Assembly (NCBI GenBank): GCA_002011215.1
Contig: MTML01000022.1
Coordinates: forward strand, 16,467 to 80,466
Direction: 5' to 3'
Length of the DNA: 64,000 bases
Source of the DNA: Archaeoglobus sp. JdFR-24
GTDB lineage: Archaea; Halobacteriota; Archaeoglobi; Archaeoglobales; Archaeoglobaceae
Made by a program: the position numbers and the translations under genes. Shown here one piece after another: positions 55,831 through 64,000 of this stretch. The first letter of the stretch is position 1; each line of letters starts with the position of its first letter. Under the pieces are notes generated by a model that was not told the DNA's origin, made no database searches, and saw nothing but the letters and a program-made list of their open reading frames with translations.

Positions 55831-56910
55831 TTACTCCGGAATTATGAATTTCCTCAGAGATTCAATGTTAACAAAGCTCTCAAAGAGCTCTTTTACACGA
55901 TTGGTTTTAACCTTACCCCTTATTTTGGCTTTTCCAAACAGTTCGTCAAGAGTTTCTGTTGTTGTCAGAGTATCTTCACTTACGAGCAGAATGGGAACTC
56001 CTTTCGCTTCAGCTCTCTCAATAATGAATTTTGAAGGTTTTAGATTTCCGGTAAGGATTATCAGCTTTATGTTTGGCACCTCAAGAGCTACAACCTGAAG
56101 ATCTGCTCTGTCGCCCCCAGTAACAAGAGCAGCATTCCTCGATTTTCTGAAATATTCAATAGCACTGTTCGGTGACATGGCTCCAACGATAATCTGCTCT
56201 ATAATCATATTTTCTCTCGGAGATACAAGATAATTCCCATGAAGAGCTTCCCTGATCTCATCAGCAAAAAGTCCCCCAATTATTGGATCTCTCGGAATCA
56301 CACCGATAATCTCCATGCCACTTTTCATGAGGAGGGCGCCTGCCACACTTTCAATATATGTCCTCTTATAGCCGGAGAGCTTGTTGAACAGCACTTTTTG
56401 AAGTCTCGAGCCGAACAATTCTCTCGCTGCAAGCACTCTATCCAAGACAAAATCGTTGGAATACTTAACAACCATCATCACACTAAGATCGAGGAGTTGT
56501 GAGACTGCAATGTCCCCCAGACCCACTGATGATCCGATTTTGTAATCTATTGAGCCCTCAACAAAAACGATATCCTTGTTTTCCGCTATCCTGTTGAAAG
56601 AACTCCTAACAACATTTCTCAACTCTTCAGGGTTTGCAATATTTACAAATTCGACATAGGGCATTTCAAGTACAATAGGACAGACGTCCTTAACTTCATC
56701 GTCGATTTCGAGCACCTGAATAGTATTCAGAGCATCTTCATCGACAATATCCCCACCATAATATGTAGGACTGCTCCCAAAGGGCTTGAAGTAGCCAGCC
56801 TCATATCCCATCTCCCTCAAAATAGATACCATAGCAATTATCATCGAGCTCTTTCCAGAGTGACCTTCAATTGACGATACCATCACATTTTTTAGCTTCA
56901 TCGAGTTCAT
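55831..56910 (-). CDS. BioD-like / DRTGG-domain protein (phosphotransacetylase N-terminal-type)
   Basis: 359 residues. The N-terminal part is a P-loop dethiobiotin-synthetase-like domain: SSIEGHSGKSSMIIAMVSIL, GYFKPFGSSPTYYGGDIVDE, and FVEGSIDYKIGSSVGLGD. The C-terminal part has the DRTGG-type pattern ALVTGGDRADLQVVALEVPN. This pair of domains precedes phosphotransacetylase in some bacteria but stands alone in many archaea. The ligand is unknown; a nucleotide-sensing regulatory role is inferred. Start ATG 56910 follows GGAG. It is convergent with the RNA-binding gene on its left. Confidence 0.8.
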   Translation of the reverse strand: MNSMKLKNVMVSSIEGHSGKSSMIIAMVSILREMGYEAGYFKPFGSSPTYYGGDIVDEDALNTIQVLEIDDEVKDVCPIVLEMPYVEFVNIANPEELRNVVRSSFNRIAENKDIVFVEGSIDYKIGSSVGLGDIAVSQLLDLSVMMVVKYSNDFVLDRVLAARELFGSRLQKVLFNKLSGYKRTYIESVAGALLMKSGMEIIGVIPRDPIIGGLFADEIREALHGNYLVSPRENMIIEQIIVGAMSPNSAIEYFRKSRNAALVTGGDRADLQVVALEVPNIKLIILTGNLKPSKFIIERAEAKGVPILLVSEDTLTTTETLDELFGKAKIRGKVKTNRVKELFESFVNIESLRKFIIPE

Positions 56911-57164
56911 TATTCTCCATTAGTATAAATCAATTATCGTATGAGTCAGAACCGAGTGAGGGTTTACTCAAGCAGACTGAAAAAAATACGAAAAAAGTGT
57001 CGGGAATCCAAACGGTCTGGCCGATGAGTTAATAAATATCCCAAGCATTCATGCAATCAAAAACTCCTTCAGACCTTTTAACTAACCTTTCCATATATTA
57101 ATCAGTATTCCAATCAGCAAAGGAATTAAATATCGAGGGAAAGATCGAGTTTCAGGTGATTAAA

Positions 57165-58178
57165 TTGGCACCGGTTGACATCAAGAAACTCAGATTTGGA
57201 ACCGAGCTTATCAAAAGAGGATTTGCCAAGATGCAGAAGGGCGGGGTTATAATGGATGTAACCAATGCTGAACAGGCCTCAATAGCAGAAGAAGCCGGAG
57301 CGGTTGCTGTAATGGCCCTGCACAAAGTACCGGCAGATATACGACAGGCCGGTGGAGTTGCAAGAATGGCAGATCCGAAGAAAATACAGGAAATAATGGA
57401 TGCTGTTACAATTCCAGTAATGGCAAAGTGCAGAATAGGACATGTTGCAGAAGCTCGAGCTCTGGAGTCACTGGGAGTTGATATGGTAGATGAAAGTGAA
57501 GTTTTAACACCCGCAGATATCTTTTTCCATATCGATAAAAGAAAATTCGTTGTTCCATTCGTTTGCGGAGCAAGAAGTCTCGGTGAGGCGTGCAGGAGAA
57601 TCTATGAAGGAGCTGCAATGATAAGAACTAAAGGAGAGGCCGGAACGGGTAACGTTGTTGAGGCTGTAAAGCATATAAGACTGATAAACAGGGCAGTTCA
57701 GGAACTTGAGAGTATGGATGATGCATATATCATGCGGGTTGCAGAGAAGTACGCGAACGCATATACAAGGCTTCTATCGGATATCAGAGAAGATCAGGGT
57801 TTTGAAGGAGTCTCAAAGGATGATGTTGTTTTTGAAGAATACACACTGGCGGAGATAATAGACGATCTGTACAAAATCCTTCTTGAGATCAAAGAGATGA
57901 AGAGGCTTCCGGTGGTTAACTTTGCAGCAGGTGGTGTTGCAACCCCTGCAGATGCAGCTTTCATGATGCAGCTCGGTATGGATGGTGTTTTTGTGGGTTC
58001 GGGAATTTTCAAATCCTCAAATCCACCAGAATATGCAAAAGCCATTGTTGAGGCTGTCCAGCACTATGACGACCCATCTGTTGTTGCAGAAGTGAGCAAG
58101 GGATTGGGAGAGGCAATGAAAGGACTTGATGTATTAAAGCTCGACGAGAGCGAAAGAATGGAGACAAGAGGAGTTTAA
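57165..58178 (+). CDS. pdxS: Pyridoxal 5'-phosphate synthase subunit PdxS
   Basis: 337 residues of a TIM barrel. Motifs: [40 protein letters not shown], the catalytic lysine in [29 protein letters not shown] and [20 protein letters not shown]. With PdxT it makes PLP directly from ribose phosphate, glyceraldehyde phosphate and glutamine-derived ammonia. AGGTGATT at 57154-57161 fits a TTG start at 57165 better than the GTG at 57156, which lies inside the site. A 254-base spacer to the left contains only a short AT-rich promoter-like stretch. Confidence 0.95.
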   Translation: MAPVDIKKLRFGTELIKRGFAKMQKGGVIMDVTNAEQASIAEEAGAVAVMALHKVPADIRQAGGVARMADPKKIQEIMDAVTIPVMAKCRIGHVAEARALESLGVDMVDESEVLTPADIFFHIDKRKFVVPFVCGARSLGEACRRIYEGAAMIRTKGEAGTGNVVEAVKHIRLINRAVQELESMDDAYIMRVAEKYANAYTRLLSDIREDQGFEGVSKDDVVFEEYTLAEIIDDLYKILLEIKEMKRLPVVNFAAGGVATPADAAFMMQLGMDGVFVGSGIFKSSNPPEYAKAIVEAVQHYDDPSVVAEVSKGLGEAMKGLDVLKLDESERMETRGV

Positions 58179-58242
58179 TGGGGCATAATATGTCCAAAAG
58201 ATCACTGCATACACTTTAAACTTTCAGACTGCTGGTGTTCTG

Positions 58243-58836
58243 ATGCGGGTTGCTGTGGTCGGTGTTCAGGGAGATGTCGAAGAACATGTCCTTTCAGTAA
58301 GGAGAGCTCTGGATAGGCTGAAAATTAATGGGGAAGCGATTTCAACGAGGAAATCGGGAGTTGTATGCAATAGTGATGCGGTGATAATACCTGGTGGAGA
58401 AAGCACAACAATAAGCAAACTGATTTTCAGAGAGTCGATAGCAGAAGAGATTATTGAACTTGCAAAAGACGGAAAACCTGTCATGGGAACTTGCGCAGGT
58501 TTAATACTTCTTTCAAAACACGGAGATGAACAGGTAGAAAAAACGAGAACAAAATTGCTGGGATTAATGGACACGTGGGTCGAGAGAAATGCTTTTGGAA
58601 GACAAAGAGAGAGTTTTCAGTTGCCTTTACATATCAAAGAAATTGGTGTTTTTGATGCAGTCTTCATACGGGCCCCGGCAATTAAAAAAGTAGGTAAGAA
58701 CGTGGATGTTCTGGCAAAAATTGAGGATAGAATAGTTGCCGCAAGGCAAAAAAATATTTTAGCTCTTGCTTTCCACCCCGAATTGACCGATGATACAAGA
58801 GTTCATGAGTATTTTATAAAGCTCGGGCTTGATTGA
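58243..58836 (+). CDS. pdxT: Pyridoxal 5'-phosphate synthase glutaminase subunit PdxT
   Basis: 197 residues of the class I amidotransferase fold. It starts MRVAVVGVQGDVEEHV, then IIPGGESTTISKLI, the nucleophile elbow GTCAGLILLS, FGRQRESFQ and the His-Glu pair in LAFHPELTDD. It supplies ammonia through a tunnel to PdxS. It lies 64 bases after pdxS on the same strand, so the two are a natural operon. Several aminotransferases in the window depend on the PLP they make. Confidence 0.95.
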   Translation: MRVAVVGVQGDVEEHVLSVRRALDRLKINGEAISTRKSGVVCNSDAVIIPGGESTTISKLIFRESIAEEIIELAKDGKPVMGTCAGLILLSKHGDEQVEKTRTKLLGLMDTWVERNAFGRQRESFQLPLHIKEIGVFDAVFIRAPAIKKVGKNVDVLAKIEDRIVAARQKNILALAFHPELTDDTRVHEYFIKLGLD

Positions 58837-58922
58837 TAGTGCTCCACACTCGCTCCTAATGGCCCCCTAATCTCGGCTCTTAAGCTCTTAATCCTGATCT
58901 CCAGACTTAATCACATATTAGT

Positions 58923-59696
58923 TCAATCTTCGTTAGTCCAATCTTTGTCCCTCAAATTTTTTACACATTCTTCATAGCTTTTAATCATGGGCAGTTTGAG
59001 TCTTAGAGCCGTCACAGGGATCGGGTATCTTATACCTCTCCTGTGGGTTGCTTCGAGATTTCTTGCTATTTCTTCTGCCATCTGATAGGGAAATGAGAAA
59101 GCCACTTCATCATCCTGCGTCAGGCCAAAGAGTCTATCACCGTAACAGGGAACGACGAATCTCGGTTTTTTTTCTATATATGCCTCGAGATATTCACTGC
59201 ATGCACCCCTTCCAAGAATTCTCGTTTCAAGTCCACCACCTTTTTCATGTAGAACTGCATGCACCATTCTGAGGATTTGAGCAGCGTTTCCATAGACTAC
59301 AACGAAATCCACTTCCTTACATTTCTCAAGAGGGGCAACGACACAACCCTCGAATTCTCCTGGTTTAAGCTTGGGAACGGCATCCTCGAACTTCACACCA
59401 AGCTCCATATGTGCAGCATAACCGGCATCATAGGCAAGCCTACCTGATTTGTAAATCTCATCGGGTTCAGCAAATCCGTAAGCTATAATCCCCAGAGGAC
59501 ATGTGGTGTTCACATCGAAGTAAACAGTCCATCCGTACCTTCTCGCAAGCCCGTATGCCTGACAAATGGCAATATCTGGAATGAACCTTGTCTTCTCAGG
59601 AGCTTCATCTCTGCTCTTCAGAAATCTGAAACCGAGAGGAAAGGTCTGAGGTCTAAGATACTTTCCAATCACACGTGATAGTTCTGCAGGTTCCAT
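58923..59696 (-). CDS. DUF169 family protein
   Basis: 257 residues. Family pattern: FPLGFRFLKSRDEAPEK near the start, ICQAYGLARRYGWTVYFDVN with a conserved cysteine, CPLGIIAYGF, KEVDFVVVYGNAAQILRMVH and RGACSEYL followed by FVVPCYGDRLFGLTQDDEVA. Several conserved cysteines (positions near 45, 65, 120, 160 and 180) suggest metal or redox chemistry, but the family function is not established. It has no signal peptide or membrane helix. It stands alone between pdxT (convergent) and the Lrp regulator. Confidence 0.78.
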   Translation of the reverse strand: MEPAELSRVIGKYLRPQTFPLGFRFLKSRDEAPEKTRFIPDIAICQAYGLARRYGWTVYFDVNTTCPLGIIAYGFAEPDEIYKSGRLAYDAGYAAHMELGVKFEDAVPKLKPGEFEGCVVAPLEKCKEVDFVVVYGNAAQILRMVHAVLHEKGGGLETRILGRGACSEYLEAYIEKKPRFVVPCYGDRLFGLTQDDEVAFSFPYQMAEEIARNLEATHRRGIRYPIPVTALRLKLPMIKSYEECVKNLRDKDWTNED

Positions 59697-59778
59697 AATT
59701 AACAGACTAATTAAACAATTAAAAATTTTATTATTTTTTCTGATTGCTCAAATTTCTTTTTTCCAGCTAAAAATCAAG

Positions 59779-60267
59779 CTAAAGTCTCGTTCTCCTGTGA
59801 TCCTTATGGGTTTTTCCGCTTATAAAAGCATTGAACCTATCCACCTTTATCCCATTCCTGTTGAGCCATGCCTGGAACTTGTTGTTTTCCTCTATTGCTT
59901 CATCAAGCCCCCTGAACCTCACAATAACGCACAGATTATATTCGCTCCCTATGATCTCAAACACATTCTCAACATAGTCCAGTTTTTTAAGATGATCGAT
60001 AAGTCTCACCATACCCTCCCGATCATTATGGATTCCCAGAAGAACCACACCCATATTGTCCATTCCAATTTTGGCATAATCAACCTTCCAGACGCCTTTT
60101 TTCACTTCTTTGATATAACCAGATTCCTCTAAAATCTTCATCCTGTTGTAAACCGTTTTGGTAGAGACTTTAAGTTCTTCAGCAATCTCATCTTGAGTCT
60201 TCGAGTTCAAAATACCCTCAATTATTTTTACATTCATGGAGTCGTTCATGGGATCGTTCAGTTCCAT
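59779..60267 (-). CDS. Lrp/AsnC family transcriptional regulator
   Basis: 162 residues. The helix-turn-helix is SKTQDEIAEELKVSTKTVYN followed by RMKILEESGYIKEV (about 20-55), and a linker leads to the RAM ligand domain (VVLLGIHNDREGMVRLIDHL ... ENVFEIIGSEYNLCVIVRF). Archaeal members sense amino acids and often repress their own gene. A perfect 17-base palindrome lies directly before its start codon and covers the predicted transcript start, which fits autorepression. It is divergent from the dead glutamate dehydrogenase gene. Confidence 0.9.
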   Translation of the reverse strand: MELNDPMNDSMNVKIIEGILNSKTQDEIAEELKVSTKTVYNRMKILEESGYIKEVKKGVWKVDYAKIGMDNMGVVLLGIHNDREGMVRLIDHLKKLDYVENVFEIIGSEYNLCVIVRFRGLDEAIEENNKFQAWLNRNGIKVDRFNAFISGKTHKDHRRTRL

Positions 60268-60268
60268 A

Positions 60269-60285
60269 TTTCATGATTCATGAAA
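60269..60285 (-). promoter_or_regulatory. Palindromic operator at the Lrp gene start
   Basis: TTTCATGATTCATGAAA is perfectly symmetric around the central T. It begins two bases upstream of the ATG and spans the transcript start predicted from the leftward TATA element at 60294-60303. Confidence 0.6.
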
Positions 60286-60340
60286 TAAGTTAACTTAAAT
60301 ATTCTGGTAACCTGAAACACTGTTATGAAAATAATCAGGA

Positions 60341-60457
60341 TCAGGTGGATTGGTGTAAGTTGAGATTGCTTTCTACATCTTCCTCTTTTTTCTTTAATCT
60401 CCTTTGCAGATACAAATAGCCTACAACCGCAATAAGAATTGTGACTCCCAGCAAATA
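60341..60457 (-). pseudogene. C-terminal fragment of an unidentified membrane protein
   Basis: Leftward frame: YLLGVTILIAVVGYLYLQRR, then LKKKEEDVESNLNLHQST and stop. A hydrophobic helix with a lysine/glutamate-rich tail is the usual end of a membrane-anchored protein, but the frame is closed by a stop just upstream and has no start. It probably is the stump of a lost gene; chance composition cannot be ruled out. Confidence 0.3.
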
Positions 60458-60519
60458 CTACAAGAATCACACATGTGTGGGATGATCGATGAGAAGTATT
60501 TCCAAGGGACTCTATCAAT

Positions 60520-60962
60520 GCCGGAGCGACAAGTGTTGCTGCAAAAACGCTGAGCAATTACAACTTCAAGAGTGATTACTACGGCAGAATATACTTGCCA
60601 GATGGGCTGGATATTGATGAGCTGATGGAACATGTAAGGAAGAAGTGCAGCGTCGCATCTTATCTAAATGTTGAGAACATGATACACAGGAGAAATGCCG
60701 ACAAAATCAAAGCAAGTGTGATTGTTGAGGCTGCAAACGCAGGAAGTGTTGTTGTCAGTTGCTTCGAATGGGTGTAGGATATCCGCAGATATCTGAAAAG
60801 AGGACAGGGTTTTCAGAGAGCTTGAAGACATCATGATCGGGAGCTTTTACGATGTTCTGAGCGTTTTAAAGAATAAGATCGTATATGGGAAGGGGCGCGA
60901 TGATGCTTGGATTGAAAATAGTGGCTGAAATGCATGTGGCCAAGGGGCTCTGGCCCCAGTAA
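60520..60962 (+). pseudogene. Remains of glutamate dehydrogenase
   Basis: Pieces in successive frames match the C-terminal half of Glu/Leu/Phe dehydrogenases. The first is AGATSVAAKTLSNYNFKSDY then GRIYLPDGLDIDELMEHV (nucleotide-domain second strand region); then ADKIKASVIVEAANAGSVVV and SCFEWV before a stop at 60775. A further piece reads LEDIMIGSFYDVLSV, and the last MMLGLKIVAEMHVAKGLWPQ and stop. EAAN, the V-S-x-FEW-V motif and the RVAEA-x-x-x-R-G-L-W-P-like end are GDH landmarks. The N-terminal catalytic domain is absent, and deletions lie between the pieces. The gene is dead. Confidence 0.75.
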
Positions 60963-61132
60963 ATGTTGAGGTTTTGACAACTTTACATTTTTTAAGCTTT
61001 TATTTTTTTATTTCTGGTTTTAAGGACTGAAAATCAATATTAGTTCATATTAGCAGAATCGAAATAGGTTAACTATTCTTCTGTTTCGAAATCATTAAAT
61101 ATAGTCATGGCGATTTAATATGGGGATAAAAA

Positions 61133-63115
61133 ATGAAGGTAGATGGTATAGATAACATAACTGTTTTTGGTGCCGGCACAATGGGTCATGGAATTGCTGA
61201 GTTATGTGCCCAGGCTGGCTACAATGTAACAATAGTTGACGTGAAGGACGAATTTCTTCAAAAGGCAATTGAAAAGATAAAATGGAGTCTTTCAAAGCTT
61301 GAACAGAAAGGTAAACTTTCTGAATCAGCAGATAAAATCATGAAAAGGATAAAAACAACCACTAACCCGGAAGAAGGTGTTAAGAACGCTGACTATGTAA
61401 TTGAAGCCATTATTGAAAGATTCGATATAAAATCTGAGCTTTTCTCAAAGATTGACAAAGTTGCAAAGCGGGAATGCATTTTCGCAACCAACACCTCAAC
61501 CCTTCCCATAACTGAGCTCGCTGCTGCTACGCAAAGACCTGATAAATTCATCGGACTGCATTTCTTTAACCCACCAACACTCATGCCACTTGTTGAGATT
61601 ATAAAAGGCGAGAAAACAAGCAACGAAACTATTGAGATTACTAAAAAGATTGCAAAGAGTATCAGAAAAGACTACGTCATCGTCGAAAAGGATGTACCGG
61701 GATTTCTGGTAAACAGAATCAATTTGCGTGTTTTCATGGAAGCAATCAGAATGATTGAGAGAGGTGAGGCTGAGGCAGAGGAGATCGATGCAACTGCCAG
61801 ATACAGGCTCGGAATGCCAATGGGAATACTTGAGGTAGTTGATTTTAGCGGACTCGATGTTGTGTATTATGCGGGAATGGCAATGAAAGAGCGCGGTTAC
61901 AATTTCGTTCCAAGCAAGCTCGTCGAGGAGAAATTCAAATCCGGAGAATTTGGAATGAAAACCGGTAAAGGATTTTACACCTATCCCAAAGCGGGAGGTT
62001 ACTTCAGACCTAAGATAAGCAGAAAGAAAGCATACAAAGTCTCACCCGTAAAACTTATCGCTCCCGCCGTTAACGAGGCTGCCTGGCTTTTAAGAAATGG
62101 AGTTGCAACAAAGGAAGATATTGAAAAATCCATGAAGCTTGGAATGAATTACAGCAAGGGCTTACTTGAGAGTGCAGATGCCATGGGTATAGACAGGATC
62201 GTAAACGCCCTCAGAACGAGGAAAGAGGAGACCGGATACGACGAATACGAACCTGACGAACTGCTCTTGAAAATGCTGGAAGAGAGTAAACTTGGTAAAA
62301 AAACCGGAAACGGATTTTTCACTTATAGTTTTGAGAGTGCTGATTTTGGAAAGATACACTACGAGAAGAGAGGCGATGTAGCATACATCATAATGAGAAG
62401 AGCGGAGAAGCTCAACGCCCTGAACGAGGAGATGTGGAAGGGAATCAGAGATGCAATACAGAAAGCGAATGGCGATGCAGAGGTTAGGAGCATCATAATC
62501 ACGGGAGAAGGAAAAGCATTTTCTTCGGGTGATGATATTGCGGAGATGTTTTCATTTAAGGGAATGGCCGACTCAAGAGATTTCTTCGAGAAGGTGGCAA
62601 GTCCGACCATAGAAGCCATTATAAACTCAGAAAAGCCAATAATCTCAGCAGTCAATGGATTTGCCTTTGGAGGTGGAATGGAACTGAATCTACTGTTCGA
62701 CATAGTTGTTGCAAGCGACCAGGCAATATTTGCCCTTCCAGAAGCGAGAATAGGTGCCCTGCCACCTCTTGCATCCAGCATAGGCATTGCACTCCTCGGA
62801 AAGAGATTTATAGAGAAAGTAATAACGGGAGAGGCAATTTCAGCAGAGGAGGCGCAGGAACTTGGGCTGGTAAATGTAGTCTGCCCACCAGACCAGTTAG
62901 AGGACGTTGCAAGAGAATTTGCCGAATTGATACCGCTGAACGCTCCCAGAAGTATAGCATCCATAAGAAAGATCATTGGATCGCTGTTTAAGCTGTACTC
63001 GCCAGCCCTTGACGTGGCTATAAGAGAGATTCTCCTCGTTACTGCGATGGAAGACTTCAAAGTCGGAACTGGTGCGTTTATAATGAAGCAAAAGCCAGAA
63101 TGGAAAGGAAGATGA
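61133..63115 (+). CDS. 3-hydroxyacyl-CoA dehydrogenase / enoyl-CoA hydratase fusion protein
   Basis: 660 residues. The N-terminal domain has the NAD loop VFGAGTMGHGIAELCAQAGY, the catalytic histidine region GLHFFNPPTLMPLVEII and VPGFLVNRINLRVFMEAIRM. A second 3HCDH C-terminal-type domain follows (about 290-395). The last 260 residues are a crotonase with GEGKAFSSGDDIAEMF (oxyanion hole) and GGGMELNLLFDIVVASD, plus LPEARIGALPP. It carries out hydration and oxidation of enoyl-CoA. The domain order is the reverse of E. coli FadB. The acyl-CoA dehydrogenase 19 bases downstream supplies its substrate. TATA at 61093-61104. Confidence 0.95.
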   Translation: MKVDGIDNITVFGAGTMGHGIAELCAQAGYNVTIVDVKDEFLQKAIEKIKWSLSKLEQKGKLSESADKIMKRIKTTTNPEEGVKNADYVIEAIIERFDIKSELFSKIDKVAKRECIFATNTSTLPITELAAATQRPDKFIGLHFFNPPTLMPLVEIIKGEKTSNETIEITKKIAKSIRKDYVIVEKDVPGFLVNRINLRVFMEAIRMIERGEAEAEEIDATARYRLGMPMGILEVVDFSGLDVVYYAGMAMKERGYNFVPSKLVEEKFKSGEFGMKTGKGFYTYPKAGGYFRPKISRKKAYKVSPVKLIAPAVNEAAWLLRNGVATKEDIEKSMKLGMNYSKGLLESADAMGIDRIVNALRTRKEETGYDEYEPDELLLKMLEESKLGKKTGNGFFTYSFESADFGKIHYEKRGDVAYIIMRRAEKLNALNEEMWKGIRDAIQKANGDAEVRSIIITGEGKAFSSGDDIAEMFSFKGMADSRDFFEKVASPTIEAIINSEKPIISAVNGFAFGGGMELNLLFDIVVASDQAIFALPEARIGALPPLASSIGIALLGKRFIEKVITGEAISAEEAQELGLVNVVCPPDQLEDVAREFAELIPLNAPRSIASIRKIIGSLFKLYSPALDVAIREILLVTAMEDFKVGTGAFIMKQKPEWKGR

Positions 63116-63134
63116 TCTGGAAGCGGGGGATCCT

Positions 63135-64000
63135 ATGGACTTTTCTTTTACTGAAGAGCAAAGAATGTTAAGGAATGCAGTCAGAGAATTCGCAGAGAAA
63201 GAGATAATGCCTTACGGGCGAGAATACGATGAGAGGGAAGAATATCCCTGGGAAATTTTCAGAAAAGCTGCCAGACTCGGTTTTGTTGGGGCAGATATGC
63301 CGGAGGAATACGGTGGTGCAGGACTAGATTTTATTTCAATACCCATAATCGCGGAAGAGCTTACAAGGGCTGACAGCGGAATCGGCTCTGCTATCGCTGC
63401 TTCCGTACTGGGCTGTCCGATGGTAAAATATTTTGGATCAGAGGAGCAAAAAGAACAGTTTCTGAGGCCAGTGATGGAAGGAAAAACCACTTCTGCCATT
63501 GCCATAACCGAACCGGAAGCGGGCAGTGACGTCAACGCAATAAGAACTAAGGCTGAAAAAAGAGAGGACGGTTACATCCTCAACGGTACAAAAACATTCA
63601 TCACAAACGGAGGTATATCTGACTGGGTAGTTGTTCTGGTCAGAACCGACCTTTCAGCAAAACCACCCTATAAAGGCATCTCGGCCCTTGTGGTTGAAAA
63701 GACGATGGAAGGTTTTGAGGCTAAACCCATCAAAAAAATGGGTCTTCACTGTCACGACACATCTGAGCTTTTCTTCAAGAATGTCTTCATTCCGGTGAAG
63801 AATCTCATAGGCAAGGAGAACTTTGGATTTTACCAGCTGATGAGATTCTTCAACGAAAGCAGAATACTCGTTGGAGCAATTCAGCTCGGGATGGCAGTTG
63901 GAGCATATGAAAGAGCACTTCAGTATGCCAAAGAAAGAAAGACTTTTGGAAAACCACTGATAGAGCACCAGGCGATACAGTTCAAGCTTGCAGACATGTT
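63135..64000 (+). CDS. Acyl-CoA dehydrogenase (partial, runs off window)
   Basis: At least 288 residues. It starts MDFSFTEEQRMLRNAVREFA, with FAD-binding IAITEPEAGSDVNAIRTKA and NGTKTFITNGGISDWVVVLV, and ends at the window edge within RKTFGKPLIEHQAIQFK. The catalytic glutamate near residue 370 lies beyond the edge. It forms the enoyl-CoA used by the preceding fusion enzyme and passes electrons to an electron-transfer flavoprotein. The ATG at 63135 follows GGGGGAT. Confidence 0.95.
   Translation, partial: MDFSFTEEQRMLRNAVREFAEKEIMPYGREYDEREEYPWEIFRKAARLGFVGADMPEEYGGAGLDFISIPIIAEELTRADSGIGSAIAASVLGCPMVKYFGSEEQKEQFLRPVMEGKTTSAIAITEPEAGSDVNAIRTKAEKREDGYILNGTKTFITNGGISDWVVVLVRTDLSAKPPYKGISALVVEKTMEGFEAKPIKKMGLHCHDTSELFFKNVFIPVKNLIGKENFGFYQLMRFFNESRILVGAIQLGMAVGAYERALQYAKERKTFGKPLIEHQAIQFKLADM

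Noticed and set aside
56911..57164. Possible box C/D guide RNA in the spacer before pdxS (GATGAG and CTGAA-like strings)
   Set aside because: C and D boxes are not in the right order or spacing, and no D' box is present.
60258..60557. 99-codon leftward open frame across the start of the GDH remnant
   Set aside because: It overlaps the Lrp promoter and operator and the GDH pieces in another frame; no ribosome site.

Overview
The window is about 64 kb of an archaeal chromosome. The evidence is a family-B DNA polymerase with a PCNA-binding tail, an archaeal histone, EF-2, aIF5B, Nep1, and an RNA polymerase operon in which the second-largest subunit is split into RpoB'' and RpoB'. The mixture of features points to the Euryarchaeota and most probably the Archaeoglobales: split rpoB, glutamate synthase built from separate domain genes, a tungsten-type aldehyde:ferredoxin oxidoreductase, beta-oxidation genes including a hydroxyacyl-CoA dehydrogenase/enoyl-CoA hydratase fusion, DsrE/TusA sulfur-carrier genes, and a small JAMM protease. 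The species cannot be fixed from the sequence alone. Promoters follow the archaeal pattern: a TATA element 25-30 bases before the transcript start, and GGTGA-type ribosome sites or apparently leaderless starts.

Layout. 1-3.9 kb: a leftward sulfur/redox operon (DsrE-like, TusA-like, FAD oxidoreductase), then polB and a small zinc-ribbon gene. 3.9-8.6 kb: a thioesterase, a decayed secreted-protein gene under an apparently intact promoter, an ABC-2 exporter, and a phosphate transporter with its DUF47 partner. 8.7-13.1 kb: icd, histone, ilvD, tatC. 13.2-16 kb: a graveyard beside tRNA-Thr(UGU), holding a broken PIN toxin, a DUF3800 tail, a broken HsdS, an intact AbrB-type antitoxin with a frameshifted PIN toxin, and an HsdR scrap. 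16-24 kb: a double-domain thymidylate synthase-like protein, AOR, JAMM protease, and a flavin group (RibL, RibC, RibH) with two aminotransferases.

24-30.4 kb: a five-gene glutamate synthase operon behind an inverted repeat, then ccdA behind a duplicated promoter. 30.4-45.1 kb: a long leftward information operon reading tRNA-Lys, rpoH, rpoB'', rpoB', rpoA', rpoA'', L30e, NusA, S12, S7, EF-2, EF-1alpha, S10, with RNase Z on the same strand at the end. 45-50.4 kb: pcm, nep1, thiL, pyrH, an orphan oxidoreductase gamma-like gene and a TPR protein. 50.6-55.8 kb: L7Ae, S28e, L24e, Ndk, aIF5B, S6e, a methyltransferase and a probable RNA-binding protein. 55.8-60.3 kb: a BioD-like protein, PdxS/PdxT, a DUF169 protein and an Lrp/AsnC regulator with a palindrome at its own start. 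60.3-61.1 kb: remains of a glutamate dehydrogenase. 61.1 kb to the end: the beta-oxidation fusion protein and a truncated acyl-CoA dehydrogenase.

The coding content is mostly ordinary core archaeal genome. The unusual material is the tandem thymidylate synthase-like protein, the layered gene decay at tRNA-Thr, loss of glutamate dehydrogenase beside a retained glutamate synthase, the duplicated ccdA promoter, several operator-like palindromes, a probable ATT start codon, and the apparent coupling of tRNA-Lys to the RNA polymerase operon. I found no CRISPR array, intact insertion sequence or prophage.
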